Shown: positions 8,582 to 15,175 of the stretch, one piece after another | Position numbering within the stretch: the stretch's first letter is position 1 | Layout of the letters: each line of letters starts with the position of its first letter | NCBI GenBank assembly: GCA_905182415.1 | Contig: CAJJBK010000007.1 | Span: 1-64,000, forward strand | DNA length: 64,000 bases | Reading direction: 5' to 3' | Source of the DNA: an uncultured Woeseiaceae bacterium | GTDB lineage: Bacteria; Pseudomonadota; Gammaproteobacteria; Steroidobacterales; Woeseiaceae | Made by a program: the position numbers and the translations under genes | Notes under the pieces: generated by a model | Seen by the model: the letters and a program-made list of their open reading frames with translations, nothing else | Databases searched by the model: none | Told to the model about the DNA's origin: nothing

Positions 8582-10018
8582 CTAAGGACCGGGTGCTCCA
8601 GAATCATTTGCAATAGACGCTTCGTGATCTTCCATCACCTGATACAAAGGAAAATCAACCCAAGTATCATTCAAATAATTAAGTTCAGGCACTTCTTCTT
8701 TTGGATCTACAAGTAAATTATAGACCGTTGGATAGGCCATTTTCTTAATCCCATAGCCATCACTATCCATCTCCTTTAGAAGCAACTTCCAGTTACGCCA
8801 CTTCACGCCAAATAACTCATTTCCTATATAAATGACCATTGATTCTCTAGCAGATTTATCTGACTTACCTTTCAAGAAATTGGATTGATCCACGCCATCA
8901 ATTATTCTATCTGTGGGGATATCAGCTCCAATAAAACTTGCAATAGTTGGAAAAAGATCTATCTGGTGAAATATTTCATTGGATACTTTTTTTGAAGGTA
9001 TCTGACCGGGCCAACGAATCAAAAAAGGGACTCTTAAAGAGCCTTCATAGGGTGAAAACATGCCTGATCTCCAGGGTCCTGTGAAGCCAAATGATCGTGG
9101 CACACCTTCGCGACCATTATCAGAAGTGAAGATAAATATAGTATCTTCTTTTAAGCCTAAATCGTCTATGGTTCCTAAGAGCTCACCAATATAGTCGTCG
9201 GTTTGCGCCAAAACATCTGCAAAACTCCCATTCCCAGTTTTACCATAATAATCAGGATGAGGGTCAACAGGTTCATGCGTTTGAGTATAAGGTAGATACG
9301 CAAAGAATGGTTGCTCATCAGCCGCCTTACGTTTTATAAAATCAATAGCATTATCAGTAATATCTCTGTCAATAGTGGCTCTTTTTGCTCGATCAAAAAC
9401 TTCGAGCTCTTTTGGCTTCTGCCCTTTAAATGATGACATAACATGAGTAAAAACAGCATCTGGATGGCTGCCTGGTGAAAAACTATTGCTGTCTGGCCAG
9501 AATGCTCGGTCAGAGGATCTTGGGATCCCATTCCATTCATCAAAACCTTGATCTGTTGGGTAGCGGCCCTCGGTATCTCCTAAATGCCATTTTCCAAAGA
9601 TCCCTGTTGCGTAACCTTGGTCGGATAACATTTCTGCTAAAGTAATTTCCCATTTGGTAATCCCGTACCAAACACCTCTTGGAGGTCCATCAGGTTGCTG
9701 TCGTGTTCGAATACCGTAACGGCCAGTCATTAAAGCTGAGCGCGATGGCGTGCATTCTGCCTCAACATTATAATTTGTTAATTGAAAACCTTCATATGCA
9801 ATACTGTCTATGTTCGGTGTTGGAGCTCCGCGCATCATTCCACCACCATAAACACCAATCTCACCATAGCCAAAATTATCCATTAAAACCAAAACTATAT
9901 TTGGCTTCTTTTTTTGCTCAGATGCTGCATGAGTAGGACTATTAAATAAAAAGATAATTAAAAAAAATAAAGGAGAATATAAGACTGAAGTTACCAGTTT
10001 ACAGGGGTTTTTTCTCAT
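8582..10018 (-). CDS. Secreted type I sulfatase, paralogue B
   Basis: 478 residues, collinear with paralogue A throughout. It has a signal peptide (about 1-31), MDNFG near 46-50, the formylglycine site CTPSRSALMTGR (Cys89, Arg93), GKWHLGD, the QTHEPVDP histidine and TSDNGREG. Both copies end in a similar tail (SIANDSGAPG here, SIASDPGAPG in A). They differ most in the loop after WPDS and after TSDNG, where substrate pockets usually vary, so the copies may have diverged in substrate. The ATG at 10016-10018 overlaps the stop of the upstream lipoprotein gene (ATGA), which implies translational coupling. Confidence 0.92.
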   Translation of the reverse strand: MRKNPCKLVTSVLYSPLFFLIIFLFNSPTHAASEQKKKPNIVLVLMDNFGYGEIGVYGGGMMRGAPTPNIDSIAYEGFQLTNYNVEAECTPSRSALMTGRYGIRTRQQPDGPPRGVWYGITKWEITLAEMLSDQGYATGIFGKWHLGDTEGRYPTDQGFDEWNGIPRSSDRAFWPDSNSFSPGSHPDAVFTHVMSSFKGQKPKELEVFDRAKRATIDRDITDNAIDFIKRKAADEQPFFAYLPYTQTHEPVDPHPDYYGKTGNGSFADVLAQTDDYIGELLGTIDDLGLKEDTIFIFTSDNGREGVPRSFGFTGPWRSGMFSPYEGSLRVPFLIRWPGQIPSKKVSNEIFHQIDLFPTIASFIGADIPTDRIIDGVDQSNFLKGKSDKSARESMVIYIGNELFGVKWRNWKLLLKEMDSDGYGIKKMAYPTVYNLLVDPKEEVPELNYLNDTWVDFPLYQVMEDHEASIANDSGAPGP

Positions 10019-10365
10019 TGCTTAGCAATCTCAAGCATAACTTTAGTATATTCAATTTCTGCCTCTTTATTTCTTTTTAAAAACAGCTTCCTTGCCTCTA
10101 CTTCGGTTAGCTTTTTCGTTTGGACTGATTTAACTAAATCATCATAATAGGCAACAAGTTTATTTCCTTTTTTACTGCACTTGTTATCAGGTAAACAATA
10201 AGAGTTTCTTGTTGCTTTTCCACATTGCATTGAAGATATAAAATCAAGTGACATGAGATCACAGGCTCTATAATGCTCAAAAGTTGGTAATGTTTTTGAT
10301 TTCAGTTCTTGGTTAGCACAAGCGCTAAGAATAGAAATACTCAAAATTAGTAGTATTATTTTCAT
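10015..10365 (-). CDS. Small cysteine-containing lipoprotein leading the sulfatase cluster
   Basis: 116 residues with a lipoprotein signal ending in LSAC (Cys16). The mature part has further cysteines near 35, 48, 57 and 63 (RACDL, MQCGK, YCLPDNKC), which could form disulfides in the periplasm, and ends in a charged helical stretch. I do not recognise the family. It is first in the cluster and its stop codon overlaps the start of sulfatase B, so it is very likely cotranscribed. A role as anchor or chaperone for the secreted enzymes is possible but unsupported. Confidence 0.75.
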   Translation of the reverse strand: MKIILLILSISILSACANQELKSKTLPTFEHYRACDLMSLDFISSMQCGKATRNSYCLPDNKCSKKGNKLVAYYDDLVKSVQTKKLTEVEARKLFLKRNKEAEIEYTKVMLEIAKQ

Positions 10366-10393
10366 GGATATAAAATAGCATAAATTCTAAATT

Positions 10394-10483
10394 TTATTTC
10401 TGCCGTTTTAACGCCCTCTTCTCTTTGAGAGTTTTACCTACTTTTTTGGTATCTTTTTTTTGTTTATCTCTTCCTTTTGCCAT
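10394..10483 (-). CDS. Tiny lysine-rich protein (29 aa)
   Basis: The ATG at 10481-10483 has a strong ribosome site (TAGGAG, about nine nt upstream) and opens 29 codons to a TAA. The peptide starts MAKGRDKQKKDTKK and ends KEKRALKRQK: nearly half Lys or Arg, with no hydrophobic segment. It looks like a nucleic-acid- or ribosome-associated micropeptide. From memory, short proteins starting MAKG with KKK-rich bodies are annotated as hypothetical in other gammaproteobacteria. It stands alone between the lipoprotein and the divergent MFS gene and is shorter than usual gene-calling limits. Confidence 0.6.
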   Translation of the reverse strand: MAKGRDKQKKDTKKVGKTLKEKRALKRQK

Positions 10484-10674
10484 TTTCAAAACTCCTATTA
10501 TTAAAAATATACTTTACACTATTCAATCATTTAAATTTTTATAGTTTTTATCTATTAGCACTTCGAGCTTACTGCGTCTTCCTTGAATTCATAATGAAAC
10601 AGATTGGATGGTTTTTCAAATCGTGATGATGTTATGCTTTTGAAGTGTAATTATTTATAAAACAATCAAATCTT

Positions 10675-11994
10675 ATGGTCAATCAAAAAATATACAGTAA
10701 AAGCTATCGAACATCAGCATTGGTCCTTCTTACTGTCGTATATGGATTTAATTTTATTGACCGCCAAATATTAGGTATTTTGGCACCTTTTATCCAAAAA
10801 GATTTAGGGCTTAGCAATACCGAATTAGGACTGCTCATAGGCCTGGCTTTTGCTATTTTTTATACCTTGGTTGCGATCCCAATTGCATGGTTAGCGGATC
10901 GTTACAATAGAGTTAATATACTTAGTATTGCCCTGGCTACTTGGAGTGGCTTTACTGCTTTAACAGGCCTTGCTAATAACTTTATTCAAATAGGCATTGC
11001 CCGAATGGGTGTTGGTGTTGGTGAGGCTGGTGGTAGCCCACCGTCGCATTCAATTATTTCTGATATGTATCCCAAAGAAGAAAGAGCAAGTGCCCTAGGT
11101 ATTTATTCAATGGGTATTCCTTTGGGTATTATGGCCGCTTATTTTGTGACCGCATCACTAATGGGAGCTTCGAGTGAAGATGTTAATTGGAGGCGAATCT
11201 TTATTTTTCTTGGCCTTGCTGGTATTGCGCTCGCTATCTTAGTCAAGTTAGTTCTTCGTGAACCTATCCGAGGTGCGATAGAGTTTGGTGATGAGGTAAA
11301 AATAAAAAAACCGGCGTTTATGGAATCGTTGAAAATTTTGCTTAAAATTCCAGCTTGGTGGGCTATGTGCTTTGGCATAGCTTTCGGTTCTTTCGCTTCC
11401 TATGCGTCCATGGCTTTTCAAACAAAGTTTTTAGTTACCCTCGATCCTACTTTTAATTTTCAGACACTAGTAATAATTTTAGGAATCATGAATGGTGTGG
11501 CTTATGCGGGAGGAACCTTCTTTGGAGCTAGAATTGCTGACTACTGGGGTAAAAGAGATATTCGAGCATATGGTTGGTTGCCGGCGATAGCGATTTCTTT
11601 GTGCCTACCAATAGGTATATCTAGTTATTGGGTAGCATCAGTAGAAATGAATCTAATCTTAACCACCATATTTTTGATTTTTATCGGGATTTATTTAGGA
11701 CCAAGTTTTGCTATTGCACAAACTTTAGCGCCTATCAATATGCGTGCCATGTCAACGGCATTATTTTTCTTTATTCTTAACATGATCGCCTTAGGGGGTG
11801 GACCAACTTTTGCTGGGTGGCTTATTGATTTATTCAAAGAAAGCAATAATGATCTTGAATCGATACGTTATGCAATGACGGTAGCTTTTTTTATTCTAAT
11901 TCCATCGATTGTTAGTTTTTTAGTTGTCGCCAAGATGCTGCCAAAAGATTGGGCTGCTGCTGAAAAACTTAATAATGAATTAACTAATAATTAG
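10675..11994 (+). CDS. MFS transporter, spinster-like family
   Basis: 439 residues starting at the ATG at 10675. The hydrophobic pattern fits 12 membrane segments. GFNFIDRQILGILAPF in the first segment and the loop motif LADRYNR near 84-90, then GVGVGEAGGSPPSHS in segment 4, are typical of the spinster-like MFS branch (COG0477 group). Bacterial members are mostly uncharacterised exporters or importers of organic anions and lipids. It is divergent from the sulfatase cluster and has no partner gene immediately downstream; a decayed gene fragment follows. Confidence 0.88.
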   Translation: MVNQKIYSKSYRTSALVLLTVVYGFNFIDRQILGILAPFIQKDLGLSNTELGLLIGLAFAIFYTLVAIPIAWLADRYNRVNILSIALATWSGFTALTGLANNFIQIGIARMGVGVGEAGGSPPSHSIISDMYPKEERASALGIYSMGIPLGIMAAYFVTASLMGASSEDVNWRRIFIFLGLAGIALAILVKLVLREPIRGAIEFGDEVKIKKPAFMESLKILLKIPAWWAMCFGIAFGSFASYASMAFQTKFLVTLDPTFNFQTLVIILGIMNGVAYAGGTFFGARIADYWGKRDIRAYGWLPAIAISLCLPIGISSYWVASVEMNLILTTIFLIFIGIYLGPSFAIAQTLAPINMRAMSTALFFFILNMIALGGGPTFAGWLIDLFKESNNDLESIRYAMTVAFFILIPSIVSFLVVAKMLPKDWAAAEKLNNELTNN

Positions 11995-12023
11995 CTTCAC
12001 AAAGCTTTATCAGAATATTAAAT

Positions 12024-12113
12024 TCACTCGATAAATTCAATAATTGAACCATCTGGTATCACCAACCCAAATTCCTTAATGAGACCATACGGGGAAGAGA
12101 ATGATAAATAGTT
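12024..12113 (-). pseudogene. Remnant of a VOC/glyoxalase-fold gene (C-terminal end)
   Basis: In one minus-strand frame, about 28 codons ending in TGA at 12024-12026 read YLSFSSPYGLIKEFGLVIP, then DGSIIEFIE. This resembles the last strand of vicinal-oxygen-chelate proteins (PYG..EF...DPDG..IEF). An in-frame stop comes immediately upstream, and the preceding sequence continues only in other frames. I read this as the decayed 3' end of a lost gene. The match is short and made by eye. Confidence 0.3.
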
Positions 12114-12205
12114 TTTTCATAACCACGGTCTAACTCCAAGTGTTGAATGCATCAAAACCAACACCTAGCCTTAACAGGTTTTGTAATATGGTGTAAGGTA
12201 TTGTG

Positions 12206-12655
12206 ATGTATTTTAAGGAACTAACAACATTAATTCTATTAGGTCTATTCTTTAGCGTAAGTTGGGGTCAAGAATGCGTCACAGGTAATTGTATAAATGG
12301 ATTAAGCTCATATGCCTTTGATAATGGTGACAAATATGTTGGTGAATACAAGAAAGGCCTTAAACATGGTCGAGGCACTTATACCTATATAGGTGGCGAT
12401 GAGTACGTGGGTGAATGGAAAAATGGTGATAAGAATGGAAAAGGCGCCTATACATACGCAAATGGTAACAAATACGTCGGTGAGTGGAAGGATGACAAGT
12501 TTCATGGACAAGGTATCTATACATTATCAGATAGCAACAAATATGAAGGACGATTTGAAGATGGTGATTTTTTTGGTCAGCACTCTAGCACCTATGCTCA
12601 CGGCCATCATTACGTTAGAGTGAGTACCAGAAAAGTAATTACAGAAGAGAAGTAA
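12206..12655 (+). CDS. Exported MORN-repeat protein
   Basis: 149 residues from the ATG at 12206, with TAAGG seven nt upstream; the GTG just before it is less well placed. A signal peptide (about 1-21, SVSWGQ) precedes a short Cys pair (ECVTGNC). Four or five MORN repeats follow, with the pattern Y.G.....G..HG.G.Y (GDKYVGEYKKGLKHGRGTY, DEYVGEWKNGDKNGKGAY, NKYVGEWKDDKFHGQGIY, NKYEGRFEDGDFFGQ). MORN repeats form an extended beta sheet that binds lipids or proteins. Its partner is unknown. It is 2 nt upstream of a lipoprotein gene, so the two form an operon. Confidence 0.85.
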   Translation: MYFKELTTLILLGLFFSVSWGQECVTGNCINGLSSYAFDNGDKYVGEYKKGLKHGRGTYTYIGGDEYVGEWKNGDKNGKGAYTYANGNKYVGEWKDDKFHGQGIYTLSDSNKYEGRFEDGDFFGQHSSTYAHGHHYVRVSTRKVITEEK

Positions 12656-12657
12656 GG

Positions 12658-13206
12658 TTGTACTTCAAGAAACTAATATTTGTGGCATTTTTGACCTTAC
12701 TACTTAGTGCTTGCACTTCTATCGCATCAATTAGTGGTAACTCAGTAAAATCCGAACTCATTGTTGATGAGCGGTCATACAAGCTCGGTGGTATCGGGGC
12801 TTTCGGTGAATTGGTAAATATAGGTATTAAAAAGTTAGCATTAAGTGCTGCGTCATCGCCAGAAGATATGGACAATATCATCGATGAAGCGAAGAATGTT
12901 GCAAAACGGAATAACGTCGAAATATACAGAGAAAATGATTTTTTAGTGACAGATTTATTTCCTGCATCTGCTACAGATGGTAAACATGTATTACTAATAT
13001 ATCAGGGCGAAACTAAAGAGGAATATTTGGACCTAAAGTCACAAAAAGAGCAGCTTATTAAATTAAATCAATATACGGATAAAGCTCAAAAAGATATTGC
13101 TAGAAAATTTGGTGAAATGCTGAGTTACCCAAAATGGAAAATTGATGAACTGATTGATAATAACAGAGCGTTTCAAAACAATGATTCTATTCGCTCTCAA
13201 CATTGA
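12658..13206 (+). CDS. Lipoprotein of unknown function
   Basis: 182 residues starting at a TTG (12658); AAGG abuts it, and no ATG or better candidate precedes the signal peptide, which ends in the lipobox LSAC (Cys19). The mature part contains a Gly-rich stretch (LGGIGAFGELVNIG) and a helical C-terminal half rich in Lys, Glu and Asn. I do not recognise the family. It follows the MORN gene by 2 nt. Both proteins open with almost the same residues (MYFKEL, MYFKKL), which may be coincidence. The 3' end overlaps the convergent gene by 20 nt. Confidence 0.7.
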   Translation: MYFKKLIFVAFLTLLLSACTSIASISGNSVKSELIVDERSYKLGGIGAFGELVNIGIKKLALSAASSPEDMDNIIDEAKNVAKRNNVEIYRENDFLVTDLFPASATDGKHVLLIYQGETKEEYLDLKSQKEQLIKLNQYTDKAQKDIARKFGEMLSYPKWKIDELIDNNRAFQNNDSIRSQH

Positions 13207-13555
13207 ATAATTTATTATAAATTTTCCACTCGCCTTCAACATTTATAAAAGACAAAATATCCAAAAAGGTTATACCTAAATATTTGTCTCTGATTTTTAC
13301 CAATGCTGTTGTACCTTCTACTTCACATGTAAGGATTTCAAAAACCACATTTTCGCCTTTTTCTTTGGGTGAAGGTTGTTGAGATGCTACAAAACCAGCA
13401 AAATCACCCACTGACATTTCCATAAAATCGCCATGCAGATAGCCAACTACTTTTGCATTGCCATGAAATGTTTGTCTTACTTTATCGGGGTTAGATTCAT
13501 CCATGCTATCAACGTAAAGTTGAACTACATTTTTAATTTGTTCTTTATCATCCAT
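13187..13555 (-). CDS. NTF2-fold protein, putative lumazine-binding family
   Basis: 122 residues from the ATG at 13553-13555, which has GGAG six nt upstream; a GTG four codons earlier is less well placed. The pattern DKEQIKNVVQLYVDSMDE, then VRQTFHGNAKVVGYLHGDF and a final W-x-IYNKLF strand matches the putative lumazine-binding (PF12893-like) NTF2 proteins. Members are small, single-domain and mostly uncharacterised despite the name. It stands alone, convergent with the lipoprotein gene (20-nt overlap). A perfect hairpin lies 28 nt upstream of its start. Confidence 0.8.
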   Translation of the reverse strand: MDDKEQIKNVVQLYVDSMDESNPDKVRQTFHGNAKVVGYLHGDFMEMSVGDFAGFVASQQPSPKEKGENVVFEILTCEVEGTTALVKIRDKYLGITFLDILSFINVEGEWKIYNKLFNVESE

Positions 13556-13582
13556 TATGTTCTCCACTTGGTTCGCTTCAGT

Positions 13583-13605
13583 CTACCTCCATCTGATGGA
13601 GGTAG
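13583..13605. repeat. Perfect inverted repeat with 10-bp arms
   Basis: CTACCTCCAT (13583-13592), loop CTG, ATGGAGGTAG (13596-13605). As RNA it is a stable hairpin on either strand, more GC-rich than its surroundings and with no T-run after it, so it is not a typical intrinsic terminator. It sits 28-50 nt upstream of the NTF2-like gene. It could be a small dispersed repeat or an operator. Confidence 0.55.
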
Positions 13606-13704
13606 CAAAGTAGGTGGGTGATAAAAGATGATCACCAATAACTCTAAAACTTCTAAAGCTTTACCATTTAGTAAAAAATCCTTTATAATAAGCACAAGTA
13701 TCAA

Positions 13705-13751
13705 GAGGAGAGTTAAGTCTCTCGCCAACCTGCTAACTTCTTGCAAGGTGG
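13705..13751 (+). other. Paired hairpins ahead of a small open frame (possible structured leader RNA)
   Basis: GAGAG (13708-13712) pairs with CTCTC (13719-13723) around TTAAGT. Directly after, CCAACCTGC (13725-13733) pairs with GCAAGGTGG (13743-13751), apart from two mismatches. The element ends 42 nt before the ATG at 13794. It matches no riboswitch class that I can recognise. The stretch 13556-14122 otherwise holds only this element, the repeat at 13583-13605, one doubtful small frame and the tRNA boundary. Confidence 0.3.
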
Positions 13752-13793
13752 AAAAAACGATACGGCTATTCAAGCAACTAAATGGAGATAATA

Positions 13794-13988
13794 ATGTCAT
13801 ATAGCCCGAATAAATCGTCTAGTACGAGTCAATTAATAGCAAATAATGACTTTGAAACCAGTAATCAGAAAAAAGAGTTCTGTTGTATAACTGATGTACC
13901 AATAATTAATCCATCTAATTTGTGTTTTTGGGAGATAACATTCTCGTCTAAGGCTTTAAGTAAACTATTAGTTAAAAAAAATGCCTAA
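13794..13988 (+). CDS. Possible 64-aa protein of unknown function
   Basis: An ATG at 13794 follows GGAGA with a five-nt spacer, which is the main support. The peptide starts MSYSPNKSSSTSQLIANNDF, contains a CC pair (FCCITDVPI) and ends in KKNA. It has no signal peptide, membrane segment or family I know. The Ser/Asn-rich composition and gene-poor surroundings also fit a decayed fragment. Confidence 0.35.
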   Translation: MSYSPNKSSSTSQLIANNDFETSNQKKEFCCITDVPIINPSNLCFWEITFSSKALSKLLVKKNA

Positions 13989-14122
13989 CGTTATTGAAAT
14001 CCCTGACATTGTTATCAGAAAAGATAATACCGCATGCCTTAAATACTTATGATGCAAGATTTTGGTATTACACAAGCACCAATGCAAGAGATATTTTTGA
14101 TTTACTAAGGATATTTTTAAGA

Positions 14123-14208
14123 TGGCGGAGAGAGATGGAATCGAACCATACACCTTGCGGTGCGTAACGCTTTCCAAGCGCACCTGAACCCAGCCCAGAT
14201 CACTCTCC
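14123..14208 (-). tRNA. tRNA-Ser (anticodon GGA)
   Basis: 86 nt on the minus strand with encoded CCA. The anticodon loop is TTGGAAA (anticodon at 14173-14175). The long variable arm CACC-GCAA-GGTG marks a class II tRNA, and the T-loop is TTCGATT. The acceptor GGAGAG pairs with CTCTCC and the D-arm stem is CTG/CAG. Three stem positions are mismatched: 7-66 (T-T), 27-43 (T-T) and 49-65 (T-C). It could be a divergent functional tRNA or an early stage of decay. Confidence 0.8.
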
Positions 14209-14227
14209 ATTAACAAATAATATAAAT

Positions 14228-14488
14228 TTATAAGCTAGATGATTGACTTAAAATTTTCGGTGGAGCATCAAGGCATGGTGAATTGACGGGTCTTGGATCC
14301 CGAGGTGATGCTCTTCCAATGGTCATTTCTCTATCCTGCCTGAGCTGATCAAGACCTTCTGGAGAGGATATCTTGTTAGACTCGGTGGCCGCTTGATATT
14401 TTTGAGGTTCGTCACAGGTTAAATCAGCTGCACAGCCACCGCCAAAAAAAGTCATTAAAATAATCATATAAAAATTTTTATAATTCAA
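14228..14488 (-). CDS. Conserved small lipoprotein
   Basis: 86 residues from the TTG at 14486-14488, which has AGAGG seven nt upstream; an ATG eight codons in lacks such a site. Signal peptide with lipobox GGGC (Cys19 or so), then ADLTCDEPQKYQ, SPEGLDQLRQDREM and RASPRDPRP with SPCLDAPP. This last part, with conserved prolines and a second Cys, resembles a short outer-envelope lipoprotein family that I recall from other gammaproteobacteria but cannot name. Its function is unknown. It lies immediately downstream of nothing it resembles and upstream of the tRNA-Ser gene. Confidence 0.75.
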   Translation of the reverse strand: MNYKNFYMIILMTFFGGGCAADLTCDEPQKYQAATESNKISSPEGLDQLRQDREMTIGRASPRDPRPVNSPCLDAPPKILSQSSSL

Positions 14489-14667
14489 TATCTAACCTCT
14501 GCCTCACTCTTTAATGCTCGTAAATATGTATTATGATATTAAAAAATGATTTTAAAATAGAATATAATCGCTATATTACTGATCATTATAGATGCTAGCA
14601 AGATAAGTTTGAAGCATATAAATCCATCTGCTTCATAAGTAAATAAAAATACAATAAGGAATCCCCA

Positions 14668-15135
14668 ATGAATGATCCTACCATAAATAAAGTGATACCA
14701 AATTTCAAATCCTCGGCAACTAGCAATCAACTTTTTGAGCTTAGTGATCATAAAGGAAAGAGAATTCTCCTCTACTTCTATCCAAAAGATAATACACCAG
14801 GATGCACTACCGAAAGTATTGAATTCAAAGAATTAGCCGATCAATTTAGTGAGCAAAATACGCTTATTTTTGGAGTTTCTCGTGATAGTGTTGCCTCACA
14901 TGAAAAATTTAAAGAAAAATATCAATTCCCTTTTGAGCTCATCTCGGATGAAAATGAAGAAATATGCAAAATATTCGATGTCATCAAAGAGAAAAATATG
15001 TACGGAAAGAAATACATGGGCATAGAAAGAAGCACTTTTCTAATTGATGAAAGCGGACAACTAATAGCTGAATGGCGTAAAGTTAAAGCTAAAGGTCATG
15101 CTCATATTATCCTCGATTATCTTTCTGACCTCTAA
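14668..15135 (+). CDS. bcp: Thioredoxin-dependent peroxiredoxin (Bcp/PrxQ)
   Basis: 155 residues, the normal Bcp length. The peroxidatic motif PKDNTPGCTTES places Cys46 after the conserved PGCT. The usual resolving cysteine five residues later is Ile here, so this is the form lacking the helix-2 Cys; another Cys (EEICKIFDV, near 109) remains. Bcp reduces hydroperoxides in the cytosol using thioredoxin. The ATG follows AAGGA by seven nt. It is followed 40 nt later by bepA in the same direction. Confidence 0.93.
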   Translation: MNDPTINKVIPNFKSSATSNQLFELSDHKGKRILLYFYPKDNTPGCTTESIEFKELADQFSEQNTLIFGVSRDSVASHEKFKEKYQFPFELISDENEEICKIFDVIKEKNMYGKKYMGIERSTFLIDESGQLIAEWRKVKAKGHAHIILDYLSDL

Positions 15136-15175
15136 ACTATTGATATAAAATTATTATCATCATAATCTTAACTAA

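Noticed and set aside
13555-13800. 81-codon frame on the minus strand across the hairpins
   Set aside because: It runs through the inverted repeat and has no ribosome site or family resemblance.
13968-14216. Minus-strand frame through the tRNA-Ser gene
   Set aside because: It is explained by the tRNA.
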